Positions 51,171-60,208 of a DNA stretch of 64,000 nucleotides are shown piece by piece. The notes beneath the pieces were generated by a model. It did no database searches. It was not told the origin of the DNA and saw nothing but the letters and a program-made list of their open reading frames with translations. The stretch covers positions 248,001 through 312,000 of the forward strand of contig NZ_FODD01000002.1 in NCBI RefSeq assembly GCF_900110255.1. Direction: 5' to 3'. A program made the translations under genes and the position numbers. The stretch comes from Actinacidiphila rubida. GTDB taxonomy: Bacteria > Actinomycetota > Actinomycetes > Streptomycetales > Streptomycetaceae. The first letter of the stretch is position 1; every line of letters starts with the position of its first letter.

Positions 51171-51200
51171 AGTCTGCGCTTCGCTCCAGACGAATGTCAA
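51171..51200 (-). promoter_or_regulatory. Predicted promoter of the ABC importer operon
   Basis: On the minus strand TTGACA (51200-51195) is followed after 18 bases by CAGACT (51176-51171). The same TTGACA-N18 plan is seen at the iol and GH27 promoters. The transcript would cross the LacI-type palindrome some 25 bases later. Confidence 0.55.
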
Positions 51201-51230
51201 GACATACGGGTCAATCCCGAGTCCGGCAGA

Positions 51231-52238
51231 TTACGAGGAACCGGCCGGCCGGAGTACGGCGCGGACCTCCAGGTCCTCCGGCGGCAGCGGATCCGCGCCG
51301 GTCAGCAGCCGTCCGACCTGTTCCACGGCGAGCGAGCCCAGCCGGTGGGTGTCGAGCGCCACGCTCGACAGCGGCGGTTCCATGAGCGCGCCGAGTTGCA
51401 GCCCGTCGAAGCCGATGACGGCGAGATCGGCGGGCACGCTGCGCCCGAGCCGGCGCGCCTCCCGCAGGGCGCCGACCGCCACGATGTCGTTGAACGTGAA
51501 GACCGCGGTGATCTCCGGATGGGCGGCGAGCAGAGCGCGCAGTCCCGCCCCGCCGCCGTCCGCGGACTGCTCCGCCCCGGCCACCCGGCCGGGGTCGATG
51601 CCGTGGCCGAGCGCGGCGGCGGTGAACCACTCGCGGCGCAGGCTGGGTTCGGCGCGGTTGTCGTGGTCGAGCATGCCGATCATGGTGTGCCCCTTGGCGA
51701 CCAGGTGCGCCACCGCCTCACGCACGCCCTCCTGGCCGTCGATCCGGATCGAGCTGAACCGGGCCATCCGGTGCTCGCGGCCGATCAGCACCAGGGGCAT
51801 GCCGCGGGTGTACCGGTCGAGCTCGTCCTCGGCACAGCTGAAGTAGCCGACCACGCCGTCCACCTGCGAGCCGATCACCTGGAGCGTGCCGAGCTCCTCG
51901 GCGGGCCGGTCGGCGGTGTCGTAGACGACCACGTGCCAGCCGCGGGCGCGGGCGCACTCCAGGGCGGAGGCGGCGACCTCGGTGAAGAACGGGTTGCGCA
52001 GGTCCGGGATGACCAGGCCGATGGTGGTGGTGTCCTGGCGGACCAGGCCGCGGGCGAAGCGGCTGGGCCGGTAGCCGAGTTCGCGGGCGGCGTCCAGGAC
52101 GCGCTGCTTGGTGGACCGCTCGATCTCGTCCTTGCCGTTCAGCGCGCGTGAGACGGTCTGCCGGGAGACCCCTGCGGACCGGGCGACATCATGGATCGTG
52201 ACCCTGCGGGCCGAGTCCGGCCCCGACGACGACACCAT
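51231..52238 (-). CDS. LacI-family transcriptional regulator
   Basis: This 335-residue regulator has the LacI helix-turn-helix and hinge (VTIHDVARSAGVSRQTVSRALNGKDEIERSTKQRV, about residues 13-47, then LGYRPSRFARGL) and a periplasmic-binding-protein-like effector domain (TIGLVIPDLRNPFFTEV, FNDIVAVGAL, VIGFDGLQLG). It should repress the adjacent importer-glycosidase operon through the perfect palindrome downstream of it and respond to a sugar. The ATG at 52238 has GGAGG upstream. Confidence 0.93.
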   Translation of the reverse strand: MVSSSGPDSARRVTIHDVARSAGVSRQTVSRALNGKDEIERSTKQRVLDAARELGYRPSRFARGLVRQDTTTIGLVIPDLRNPFFTEVAASALECARARGWHVVVYDTADRPAEELGTLQVIGSQVDGVVGYFSCAEDELDRYTRGMPLVLIGREHRMARFSSIRIDGQEGVREAVAHLVAKGHTMIGMLDHDNRAEPSLRREWFTAAALGHGIDPGRVAGAEQSADGGGAGLRALLAAHPEITAVFTFNDIVAVGALREARRLGRSVPADLAVIGFDGLQLGALMEPPLSSVALDTHRLGSLAVEQVGRLLTGADPLPPEDLEVRAVLRPAGSS

Positions 52239-52648
52239 GGCGCACCTCCACTGCTCGCGGGTCACCGGCGGGCCCGCGTCGCCCGAGTATGCCCCACAGT
52301 CTTCCGCGTGGCAGCCTCCCGCCGCGGGCACTCCGCGGTGCCGCACCTCTTGACAGGCGCACGGCATCCGGTGCTATCTGTTGCACTGCGTTCGATCGTG
52401 TGCGCTCAATCCCCCTTCTCGTGGTGGATGTTGAGCGCCTTGGTGCGATCGGGCGCAGTTGGACGACAGTGAGCCGGGCGGGCTCCGGGCCGTTCCACCA
52501 GACCCGCATGCCGTGTCCCCTCAGCCGGGACGGCGGGCGCGGAGAGCGTGGTGTGCCGAGCCGACACCCCCGCTCCCCCGCGCCCCGCATCCCGGCGCCG
52601 CCACCCACCCTCTCGCGCCGTGAGGCGCCGCGACGGAGGACATCACCC
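52239..52648. promoter_or_regulatory. Divergent region, lacI-family gene and GH27 gene
   Basis: No gene is seen. On the plus strand TTGACA (52350-52355), 18 bases and CTATCT (52374-52379) form a likely promoter for the GH27 gene. An inverted repeat GCGCTCAA (52402-52409) / TTGAGCGC (52431-52438) lies downstream of it, with a further GATCG on each side. It could be an operator pair or a leader RNA hairpin. Confidence 0.55.
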
Positions 52649-54937
52649 ATGAGGAAACCGATCCGGGGCGCGCTCGCCGCGTTCGCCGGAGCGCTGCTGC
52701 TCGCCACCGGCACCACGGTGGCCGGCGGGCCGGCCGCGGAGGCCGCATCGACAGCGCAGGCAGCCCGCGCGGGCAGCAGCACCGCGACCGCCGGACCCCT
52801 GCTGGGCTGGAGCAGCTGGAGCTCCATCCGGCGCGAGCCGACCGCGCAGAAGATCGAGGCCCAGGCGAAGGCACTGAAGGACAGCGGCCTGGCGAAGGAG
52901 GGCTTCGTCTACGCCAACGTCGACGACTTCTGGTACCACTGTCCCGGCTCCCAGGGCCCGGACGTCGACGCGTACGGCCGCTGGGTCACCGACGAGGCGG
53001 CCTTCCCGCCCCAGGGCGCGAAGAACGGCATCCAGGCCGTCGCGGACTACGTGCACTCCCTCGGCCTGAAGTTCGGCCTCTACGTCACTCCCGGCATCTC
53101 CAAGCAGGCCGTCGCCCGGAACACCGCGATCGAGGGGACCTCTTACCACGCCGACGACATCGCCACGACCACCGACGAGGCGAACTACAACTGCGGCGGC
53201 ATGGTCGGCATCGACTACACCAAGCCGGGCGCGCAGGACTTCGTCGATTCCTGGGCCGGCCAGTTCGCCGGCTGGGGCATCGACTACCTGAAGATCGACG
53301 GCGTCGGCACCCCCGACATCGGCGACGTCCGCGCCTGGTCGCAGGCCCTGCGGCAGACCGGCCGCCCGATCCACCTGGAACTGTCCAACAGCCTGGACAT
53401 CGCCAACACGGCCGCCTGGCAGCAGCTCTCCGACGGCTGGCGGACCGGCGGCGACATCGAGTGCTACTGCGGCCCGAACGGCAGCAGCACCCCGCTGACC
53501 TCGTGGTCCTCCATCACCTCCCGCTTCGACCAGGTCGCGGCCTGGGCGCCGTACGGCGGGCCGGCCGGCTACAACGACTACGACTCGCTGGAGATCGGCA
53601 ACGGCACCGACGACGGGCTCACCCCCGACGAGCGCAGGACCCAGATGAGCCTGTGGTCGCTCGCCGCCTCCCCGCTGCTGCTCGGCTCCGACCTGACCCG
53701 TCTCGACCCGACCGACCTCGGCATGCTGAGGAACACCGACGTCCTCGGCGTCGACCAGGACGGCATCGACGCGCGGCGGATCGTGAAGGGCGCCGACAGC
53801 CAGGTGTTCGCCAAGACCGAGCAGAACGGCGACGCGGTCGTCGGCCTGTTCAACACCGGCTCGGCGCCCCGCGAGGTGGCCACCACCGCGGCGGCGCTCG
53901 GTCTGCCCTCCTCCCGGGACTACGCGCTGACCGACCTGTGGAGCCACGGCACCACCGAGTCGGCCGGCCGGATCGCGGCCGACGTCCCGCCGCACGGCGT
54001 GGCACTCGTCCGCGTCCACCCCGCGCGGCAGGCCGTCCGCGACGCCGCGCCGTCGGTGACACTCGCCCTGGACTGGGCACCGGCCGCGAGCGACAGCACG
54101 ACCCGGACGGTCACCGCGACCCTCTCCGACAACGGTTCGCGTCCCGTCACGAACGCCGCGCTGGCCCTGACCGGGCCGGACGGAGCGACGATCGGCACGA
54201 CGTCGCCGACGCGGACACCGGTCCTGACGCCGGGCGGCGCGCTGAAGGCCACCTACACCGTCGCGCTCAAACCCTCGGACGCGCTGTTCGCCACCAGCGA
54301 CTTCCAGGGGACGGGGTCGTACCGCTTCGGCTCCTCCGCCACGCACCTGGCGGTGGGGGACACGGTCACCGTCAACCACACGGTCGGCGCGCCGTACCGG
54401 ACGTACGCCTCCACCACGGCGAGCTTCAGCCAGTCCGGCACGCGGCTCGGCATCCGGGCACAGGGCGCCGACCTCTACACCCCCGTCGACGAGTACGGCA
54501 CGATCTACCTGCCGGGCGCCGAGCACGACGGCTCCACGACCACGGTGAAGATCGACGCCCAGGCGGACACGAACGTCTGGGCCAAGGCCGGGATCATGGT
54601 CCGCAACGACATCACCGAAGCCGGCGCCTCACCCGGCTACCTGGCTCTGGTCGAGACCCCCGGCAACGGCTACCTCCTCGACTGGGACGCCGACGGCGAC
54701 GGGCAGCTCGACTCCCAGGACTCCACCGGCACGGCCACGTATCCGTCGTGGCTGAAGCTGGTCCGCCACGGCACCACGTACAGCGGCTACTACTCCACCG
54801 ACGACTCCACCTGGAACCTCGTCGGCACCATCACCCTCCCGACCGCCGCCCCCACCCAGGACGTGGGCCTGACCGCGACGTCGCACGCCGCGGGCACGAC
54901 GGGCGAGACCGACTTCGACTCCTTCACCACCGACTGA
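52649..54937 (+). CDS. Secreted GH27 alpha-galactosidase, multidomain
   Basis: This 762-residue protein begins with a cleavable signal (MRKPIRGALAAFAGALLLATG, cut likely near AEAA). A GH27 TIM barrel follows (about residues 50-350), with GWSSWSS, NVDDFWYH, GLYVTP and DYLKIDGVG, whose Asp is the expected nucleophile; WRTGGDIE holds a second acidic residue. The canonical KYDNC box reads KIDGV. A GH27 C-terminal beta domain, a NEW3-like Ig domain (SVTLALDWAPAASDSTTRTVTATL) and a C-terminal beta-sandwich of about 170 residues (WAKAGIMVRND) probably bind sugar. It acts outside the cell. GGAGGA lies upstream of the ATG. Confidence 0.9.
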   Translation: MRKPIRGALAAFAGALLLATGTTVAGGPAAEAASTAQAARAGSSTATAGPLLGWSSWSSIRREPTAQKIEAQAKALKDSGLAKEGFVYANVDDFWYHCPGSQGPDVDAYGRWVTDEAAFPPQGAKNGIQAVADYVHSLGLKFGLYVTPGISKQAVARNTAIEGTSYHADDIATTTDEANYNCGGMVGIDYTKPGAQDFVDSWAGQFAGWGIDYLKIDGVGTPDIGDVRAWSQALRQTGRPIHLELSNSLDIANTAAWQQLSDGWRTGGDIECYCGPNGSSTPLTSWSSITSRFDQVAAWAPYGGPAGYNDYDSLEIGNGTDDGLTPDERRTQMSLWSLAASPLLLGSDLTRLDPTDLGMLRNTDVLGVDQDGIDARRIVKGADSQVFAKTEQNGDAVVGLFNTGSAPREVATTAAALGLPSSRDYALTDLWSHGTTESAGRIAADVPPHGVALVRVHPARQAVRDAAPSVTLALDWAPAASDSTTRTVTATLSDNGSRPVTNAALALTGPDGATIGTTSPTRTPVLTPGGALKATYTVALKPSDALFATSDFQGTGSYRFGSSATHLAVGDTVTVNHTVGAPYRTYASTTASFSQSGTRLGIRAQGADLYTPVDEYGTIYLPGAEHDGSTTTVKIDAQADTNVWAKAGIMVRNDITEAGASPGYLALVETPGNGYLLDWDADGDGQLDSQDSTGTATYPSWLKLVRHGTTYSGYYSTDDSTWNLVGTITLPTAAPTQDVGLTATSHAAGTTGETDFDSFTTD

Positions 54938-54953
54938 CCCCCCGTTCCCTCCC

Positions 54954-54990
54954 CCGGCGTCCGGCGGCCCCTCGGGCCGCCGGACGCCGG
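54954..54990 (+). terminator. Terminator after the GH27 gene
   Basis: A 17-bp perfect stem (54954-54970 with 54974-54990, CTC loop) lies 16 bases after the stop. Confidence 0.85.
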
Positions 54991-55180
54991 CGCACGCCGT
55001 GGTTCGTGACCGCCGCGCTGTGGTCGTGACCGCCGCTCCGGTGCCGGCCGGGAGCAGTAGCGTCGTCACATCCCGGGTGCGCCGGGAGTCGAGGGGGTGA
55101 GGGCCGCGGCCGACCGGCCGCCGGCCCGCGGCCGCACCGCGTCACGGGGAGCGTGCGGCACTCACGGGAGGATGGTGTCG

Positions 55181-55600
55181 GTGTCGGATCGTATGCAGCG
55201 AAACATGCGGGTGATCGAGGAGTTCCGGTCTTCCGGGGGCGTGGTCGGCGGTGACTTCGACGGCGTGCCGCTCCTTCTGCTGACCACCACGGGCGCCCGG
55301 AGCGGGGAGCCGCGCACCACGCCGCTGACGTATCTCAGCGACGGGGCACGGCTGGTGGTGTTCGCGGCCAACGGCGGCAGGAAGAGCCACCCGGGCTGGT
55401 TCCACAACCTGCTCGCGGACCCGACGGCCCGGGTCGAGGTCGGCACGGAGGCCTACGGCGTGGCGGCGGCGCTGGCCGAGGGCGCGGAGCGCGAGCGCTT
55501 GTGGGCCGAGCAGTTGCCCGCGACCCCGTACTTCGCGGAGTTCCAGGAGCGTGCCGGGCGTCCCACACCGGTGGTCGCGCTGACGCGGCTCGGGAGCTGA
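55181..55600 (+). CDS. Deazaflavin-dependent nitroreductase-like protein
   Basis: This 139-residue protein of the DDN/F420 split-barrel group has LLLLTTTGARSGEPRTTPLTYL, VFAANGGRKSHPGWFHNLLADP and the conserved TPYFAEFQERAGRPTPVVALTR. Members bind coenzyme F420 and reduce quinones or nitro compounds. Three in-frame starts lie within ten bases; the GTG at 55181 has the best distance (nine bases) from GGGAGG, while the ATG at 55172 touches it. Confidence 0.85.
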   Translation: MSDRMQRNMRVIEEFRSSGGVVGGDFDGVPLLLLTTTGARSGEPRTTPLTYLSDGARLVVFAANGGRKSHPGWFHNLLADPTARVEVGTEAYGVAAALAEGAERERLWAEQLPATPYFAEFQERAGRPTPVVALTRLGS

Positions 55601-55750
55601 GCCGCGCCGGATTCTCCCTCCGCCGCCCGGCAGCGCTGACCAGCGGCTGCCGGGCGGCCCAGGTCCGGCCGGACGAACGGGTCGCGGCCCGTCCTTGCTC
55701 ACCGCCCCGCTGCTTCGCCGGCGCCGGGGCGCCGGTGAGGGCGGACGGGT

Positions 55751-58129
55751 TCAGCCGGCGTCCGTGTCCAGCGCGTCGAGCTCCGCGCGGACCGCGGCCG
55801 CGGTCCGGTGATGGCCGAGTTCCTCCCACAGGCCGTGCGCCTGCAGCAGGAAGGCCCGTGCCTCGGCGGGGAGGTGCTCGGCGGCCTTGACCCGGCCCAG
55901 GTCGGCGAGGACCGTGGCCTGCGCGTAGCGGTCGCCGGCCTCGCGCGCGATCGGCAGGGCCTCCTCCAGCAGGGGCAGGCTCTCGGCGGGCCGCCCGTGG
56001 TGCAGGTGGACCTCCGCCATGTTGAGCAGTGCCACGGCCTCGCCGTCGATGTCGCCCTCCTCCCGGTGGATCGCGAGGGCGGCCCGCAGGTACTCCAGCG
56101 CCTCCGCATGGTCGCCGAGGGCGTCCGCGCAGGTCCCGAGGTTGCTGAGCGCGTTCGCTTCGAGCGGGCGCCGCCCGAGGACGCGGGACATGGCCAGGGC
56201 CTGGAGCTGGTACGTCCTGGAGTCGGCCCACCGCCCCTGCCGGGCGAACAGCGCGCCGACGTTCCCCAGCGCGGACACCTCGCCGATCCGGTCGCCGAGT
56301 TCACGGCGGATGCGGAGGGCGGCGGTCAGGTGCTCCTCGGCCTCCTCGAAGCGGTCGGCCAGGGTCAGCAGGCTGCTGCGGCCGTTGAGCAGGGCCGCCT
56401 CGCCGCCGCGCTCACCGAGCAGCCGGGCCGCCTCGAGGCCGACGTCGTTCATGGCCAGGGACTCCGCGTACCAGCCGCACTGCCGGAAGGAGCTTCCGGC
56501 GTAGACGGGGAGCAGCCAGGCGATGTCGTGGACCGCGTGCTCGGCGGCGAGCCGGGCGGCCGCCAGCAGGGCCGGGCGCTCCCGGTCGCACCAGGCGAGC
56601 GCGGCACCGGCGTCGGCGAACACGGGCGGAGGGTGGTGCGGGTCCGCCTCGGGAAGCCCGGGCCGGCGGGTGTTCGGGCTCAGGACGCGGTCGGCGTCGG
56701 CCATGCCCGCGAGATACCAGCCGGTCATCCGGCGGACCGCCGCCCGCTGCTCGGCGTCGCTCTCCTCCTGCGCCACCTGCTCCCGCGCGTAGAGTCCCAG
56801 CAGGTCGTGCAGGCGGTAGCGGCCCGGTGCCGGGCTGTCCACCAGGTGGGAGTCCACGAGGAGTTCGAGGGCCGCCTCGGCGCCCTCCTCCTGCTCCCCC
56901 AGCAGCGCGGCCGCGGCCTGCAGGCCGACCTCCTTGGGGGCCAGGCCCAGGAGCCGGAAGGCCTGGCGCGGATCGACCTCCCCGTCGGCCTGCGGCTTGG
57001 GGAGACCGGTGTAGGTCAGGTGGAAGACCGCCCGCACCGTGAGATCGGCGACCTTCAGCTCGTCGAGCCGGCGGCGTTCGTCGCGGAGCCGGGCACCGAG
57101 CGCGCCCACCGGCCAGGACGGCCGTGCGGTCAGCCGCGCCGCGGCGATCTGCACGGCGAGCGGAATGCCGCCGCACAGGCGGGCCAGCTCGGCCGCCCCG
57201 TCCGGATCCCGCTCGACCCGGTCCGCCCCGATCCGGGCGGCCAGCACCTCCAGGGCCTCGTCGTCCGCCAGCGGTCCCAGCGCCATGGGCCGGGCACCCG
57301 GGATCCCGGGCAGCCAGTCCCGGCTGGTGACCAGGACGGCGCAGGACCGCTCCGCGGGCAGGAGCGGCAGCACCTGACGGGCGTCCTTCGCGTTGTCCAG
57401 CAGCACCAGCGCGCGGCGGCCGTGCAGGGCGCTGCGCCACCGGCCGACGAGTTCGTCCAGATCGTCGCGCGGGTCGACGTCCCGGCCCAGGGCCCGGAGC
57501 CACCAGCTGAGGACGTGGTGCGGTTCGCGGGGCGCGAGATCGGTGCCGCCCAGGTCGGCGAAGAACTGGCCGTCGGGGAAGCGGTCCGCGAGGCGGTGGG
57601 CCGCCTGGAGGGCGAGGGACGTCTTGCCCATTCCACCGCCACCGGTGACCACCGCGATCCGGACCTGCCCGGCCGGTCCGTCCACCGGCGTGAGCGTCTC
57701 GTCCAGCGCCCGCAGGTGCTCGTCACGGCCGGCGAACCCGGCCACCGCCGAGGGGAGTTGCGCGATGCGTGGCGCCGATGCCGTTCCGGGTGCGGGGAGG
57801 TGGGCGCCGGTCGCGGGGGCCGGCCCGGGCGACGTGGCGGACGGCTGCGCGTCCTGCCCGGCGGCCGGCTGCCGGGGGTCGGCGGCGATCGCGTGCAACC
57901 GGAGGAGTTCGTCGTCACCTCGGGTCGCGGCCAGGAGGCTCGCCAGTGCCGCATGCGTGACGAGGCGCTTGCCGTTGAGCCAGCGCTCCCACGAGGCACG
58001 GCTGTAGTGCGTCATCCGGCCCATCTGCTGGTAGGTGAGCCGCAGTTCGTCCTTGAGCGCCCGTAACCGGCTCACCAGCTCCCGGTGTGCCGGACCTAAG
58101 TCATCGGGCAGCGGAGCCCAGTACGGCAC
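55751..58129 (-). CDS. STAND regulator: XRE HTH, NB-ARC and TPR domains
   Basis: This 792-residue protein has an N-terminal XRE-type helix-turn-helix (RLTYQQMGRMTHYSRASWERWLNGKRL, about residues 30-56), a Pro/Ala linker, an NB-ARC ATPase with P-loop TGGGGMGKT (162-170), Walker B-like ALVLLDNA and CGGIPLAVQIAAARL, and a C-terminal run of TPR repeats (about 560-780). Such proteins switch by nucleotide exchange and oligomerisation and control secondary metabolism or development. It has no SARP domain of its own but lies divergent from a SARP gene. GTG start with GGGAG upstream. Confidence 0.9.
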   Translation of the reverse strand: MPYWAPLPDDLGPAHRELVSRLRALKDELRLTYQQMGRMTHYSRASWERWLNGKRLVTHAALASLLAATRGDDELLRLHAIAADPRQPAAGQDAQPSATSPGPAPATGAHLPAPGTASAPRIAQLPSAVAGFAGRDEHLRALDETLTPVDGPAGQVRIAVVTGGGGMGKTSLALQAAHRLADRFPDGQFFADLGGTDLAPREPHHVLSWWLRALGRDVDPRDDLDELVGRWRSALHGRRALVLLDNAKDARQVLPLLPAERSCAVLVTSRDWLPGIPGARPMALGPLADDEALEVLAARIGADRVERDPDGAAELARLCGGIPLAVQIAAARLTARPSWPVGALGARLRDERRRLDELKVADLTVRAVFHLTYTGLPKPQADGEVDPRQAFRLLGLAPKEVGLQAAAALLGEQEEGAEAALELLVDSHLVDSPAPGRYRLHDLLGLYAREQVAQEESDAEQRAAVRRMTGWYLAGMADADRVLSPNTRRPGLPEADPHHPPPVFADAGAALAWCDRERPALLAAARLAAEHAVHDIAWLLPVYAGSSFRQCGWYAESLAMNDVGLEAARLLGERGGEAALLNGRSSLLTLADRFEEAEEHLTAALRIRRELGDRIGEVSALGNVGALFARQGRWADSRTYQLQALAMSRVLGRRPLEANALSNLGTCADALGDHAEALEYLRAALAIHREEGDIDGEAVALLNMAEVHLHHGRPAESLPLLEEALPIAREAGDRYAQATVLADLGRVKAAEHLPAEARAFLLQAHGLWEELGHHRTAAAVRAELDALDTDAG

Positions 58130-58555
58130 GTTCGTCTCCCAACGGCGGCGTCACCAGATGGTGGTGACGCGGTCTCACTGCCCAGCTCACGGGCGCGACG
58201 TCGGTGTGATTGTCACACGCATGGTGGAGGCGCTTGGCGACCTCCGCCGAACTCGCGAGGATCGGCGCAGCGGCCGTCGGGAACACGGGGGCGACGGCCG
58301 TGGTGCTCACTCTCGTCACCATGCGAGAAGGGGACTCAGGCCCGGGAGACCCACCGGTCTCCCGGGCACCCGACGAGGTGGCCACCGCCGCCGGGACGTC
58401 CTCGCGCCGGGCCGCCGACCCTGGTGGTGCCGCGGCGCCGACGGCGTTCCGGGCCGGGCCGCCTGCCGCACATCCGTCACATTCCTGAGGAACACAGTCG
58501 GCGCGGGGGCCGAACGGTCCGCGCGGCCGCGCTCGCAGACACGGGGGAAACAGCT
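58130..58555. promoter_or_regulatory. Divergent region with two inverted repeats
   Basis: Between the STAND and SARP genes, GCGTCACC-N7-GGTGACGC (58148-58170) and GTGTGA-TTG-TCACAC (58204-58218) are perfect inverted repeats close to the STAND start. The second resembles a CRP-type site. They are candidate operators for either regulator. No gene is seen in the 426 bases. Confidence 0.55.
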
Positions 58556-59320
58556 ATGCGGTTCAGGATTCTCGGTCCGCTGGAGGTCGTCGACGTCACC
58601 GGCCGATGGCGGCCGGTCAGCGGTCCACGCCAGCGCGTGCTGCTGGCCACGCTCCTCCTTCGTCCCAACACGCCCGTCTCCGTGGACGAACTCGCCGAGA
58701 CGGTCTGGGACGGCGTCCCGCCGGCCGGCTACGCGCAGACGCTGCGCAGCCATGTGATGCGCCTGCGCCGCAGCCTCCAGACGCAGGACGCGGTGCGCCT
58801 CCAGACCCGGGCACCCGGCTATGTGCTGGCCGTCGCGGAACGCGAACTCGACGCGCACGCCTTCGAGTCCCTGTGCCGTGAGGCGTCCGCACAGCTCCGC
58901 GACGGCGCCTGGAATGCGGTGGCGGACACGGCGGAACGGGCACTGGACCTGTGGCGCGCCCGGCCGCTCCTGGACGTGCCGTCCCAGTCGCTCTCCCAGA
59001 CGGTCGTGCCGCACTTGGAGCAACTGCGGCTCCAGATCACGGAGTTCCGGTTCGACGCGGAACTCCGCCTGGGCCGCCATCAGGTGCTGGTGCCGCAGCT
59101 CCAGTCCCTCGTGGCGGTCCATCCCCTGCACGAGCGCTTCCACGCCCAGTTGATGCTGTCCCTGTCGCGGACAGGACGCCGCGTCGAGGCGCTGGCAGCC
59201 TACCGCTCGGCCCGCCGCACACTGATCGACGAGCTCGGCGTGGAACCGGGGCCGGAGATGGCGAGGCTGCACCAGCGCATCCTGTCCGGCGACGACCCGG
59301 TCCTCGACCGCGCGGCCTGA
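58556..59320 (+). CDS. SARP-family transcriptional activator
   Basis: This 254-residue protein has the minimal SARP plan: an OmpR-like winged helix (MRFRILGPLEVVD, PVSGPRQRVLLATLLLRPN, SVDELAETVWDG, LRSHVMRLRRSL; residues 1-92) and a bacterial transcriptional activation domain (about 97-240, ending VEALAAYRSARRTLIDELGVEPGPE). SARPs usually activate antibiotic clusters in cis. The nearest biosynthetic genes are 30 kb to the left, so its target may lie right of the window or be remote. Confidence 0.92.
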   Translation: MRFRILGPLEVVDVTGRWRPVSGPRQRVLLATLLLRPNTPVSVDELAETVWDGVPPAGYAQTLRSHVMRLRRSLQTQDAVRLQTRAPGYVLAVAERELDAHAFESLCREASAQLRDGAWNAVADTAERALDLWRARPLLDVPSQSLSQTVVPHLEQLRLQITEFRFDAELRLGRHQVLVPQLQSLVAVHPLHERFHAQLMLSLSRTGRRVEALAAYRSARRTLIDELGVEPGPEMARLHQRILSGDDPVLDRAA

Positions 59321-59337
59321 CCCCTCGATCCCGCCCC

Positions 59338-59377
59338 GGGAGCACCCCGGCCGCGTCCGCGCGGCCGGGGTGCTCCC
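59338..59377 (+). terminator. Terminator after the SARP gene
   Basis: An 18-bp perfect stem (59338-59355 with 59360-59377, four-base loop) lies 17 bases after the stop. Confidence 0.85.
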
Positions 59378-59603
59378 GTTGTGGCCGCCGTCGCCACCAC
59401 CCGCGACGTGACGGCCCACGGCCTCCCCCCGCTCCCCCGCTCGGCCCCGCGCCGATCCCCCCGCGGCTGCTGCCACGCGAATTCCACACCGGTCGCACGG
59501 AGTTGCCACGCCCCTCCGACATCGTCCTCGTGACGGCAGCGACTGCGGAAAGGCGGTCGCCCAGGCGTCACAGACATCGTCCTTCTGAAGGGGGAACGGA
59601 ACC

Positions 59604-60017
59604 ATGGCATCTCGCTCACTCACCCAGCCGCTCCGTCGCCGCATCGCCGCGGCCACCGTCGGCGTACTCGCCGTCGGCGGCCTCACGATGGTGGCCAGCG
59701 TGCCGGCGCAGGCCGCGAGTTCGAGCCTGTGCAGCTACACGAACGCCCAGCCGGAGATCAGCGTCGGCAGCCAGGGCATCGCGGTGGAGCAGGCCCAGTG
59801 CGAGCTCAACTTCGCCTACGCGAGGGCCCACTCCACCAACTACGGCAACGGCTCGTACAACGGCCTGACCGTGGACGGCGACTTCGGCGGGAACACCGAG
59901 GCCGCGACGAAGAACTTCCAGATCCACTGCATGGGCGCCACCAACCCCAACGGCATCATCGGCCCGAACACCTGGTCCGCGCTGAACTACTGGGTCGCGC
60001 AGCCGACGTACTGCTGA
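59604..60017 (+). CDS. Secreted peptidoglycan-binding protein
   Basis: This 137-residue protein has a signal peptide (twin Arg then AAATVGVLAVGGLTMVASVPAQA) and one peptidoglycan-binding-1 domain (GIAVEQAQCELN, GLTVDGDFGGNTEAATKNFQ, GIIGPNTWSALNYW). Three or four Cys residues probably form disulfides. It has no catalytic domain. It is probably a cell-wall or exported protein. AAGGGGG lies upstream of the ATG. Confidence 0.85.
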   Translation: MASRSLTQPLRRRIAAATVGVLAVGGLTMVASVPAQAASSSLCSYTNAQPEISVGSQGIAVEQAQCELNFAYARAHSTNYGNGSYNGLTVDGDFGGNTEAATKNFQIHCMGATNPNGIIGPNTWSALNYWVAQPTYC

Positions 60018-60208
60018 GCCCGGCCGGCGACCGGCGCCCCGCAGCGCACCGGCGGGGCGCCACCGCCGTCCGGCACAGCCGCCCGACGCACCGGGCCACG
60101 GTTCCGCTCGAAGCAACGCACCGCACCACACGGTGCCCGCGCCGGTGCGGGTTGGGCGCTTCACCCCGCCCGCGCCCCGCTGCTCCCCCTCGCAGAAAGG
60201 AAGAGGCC

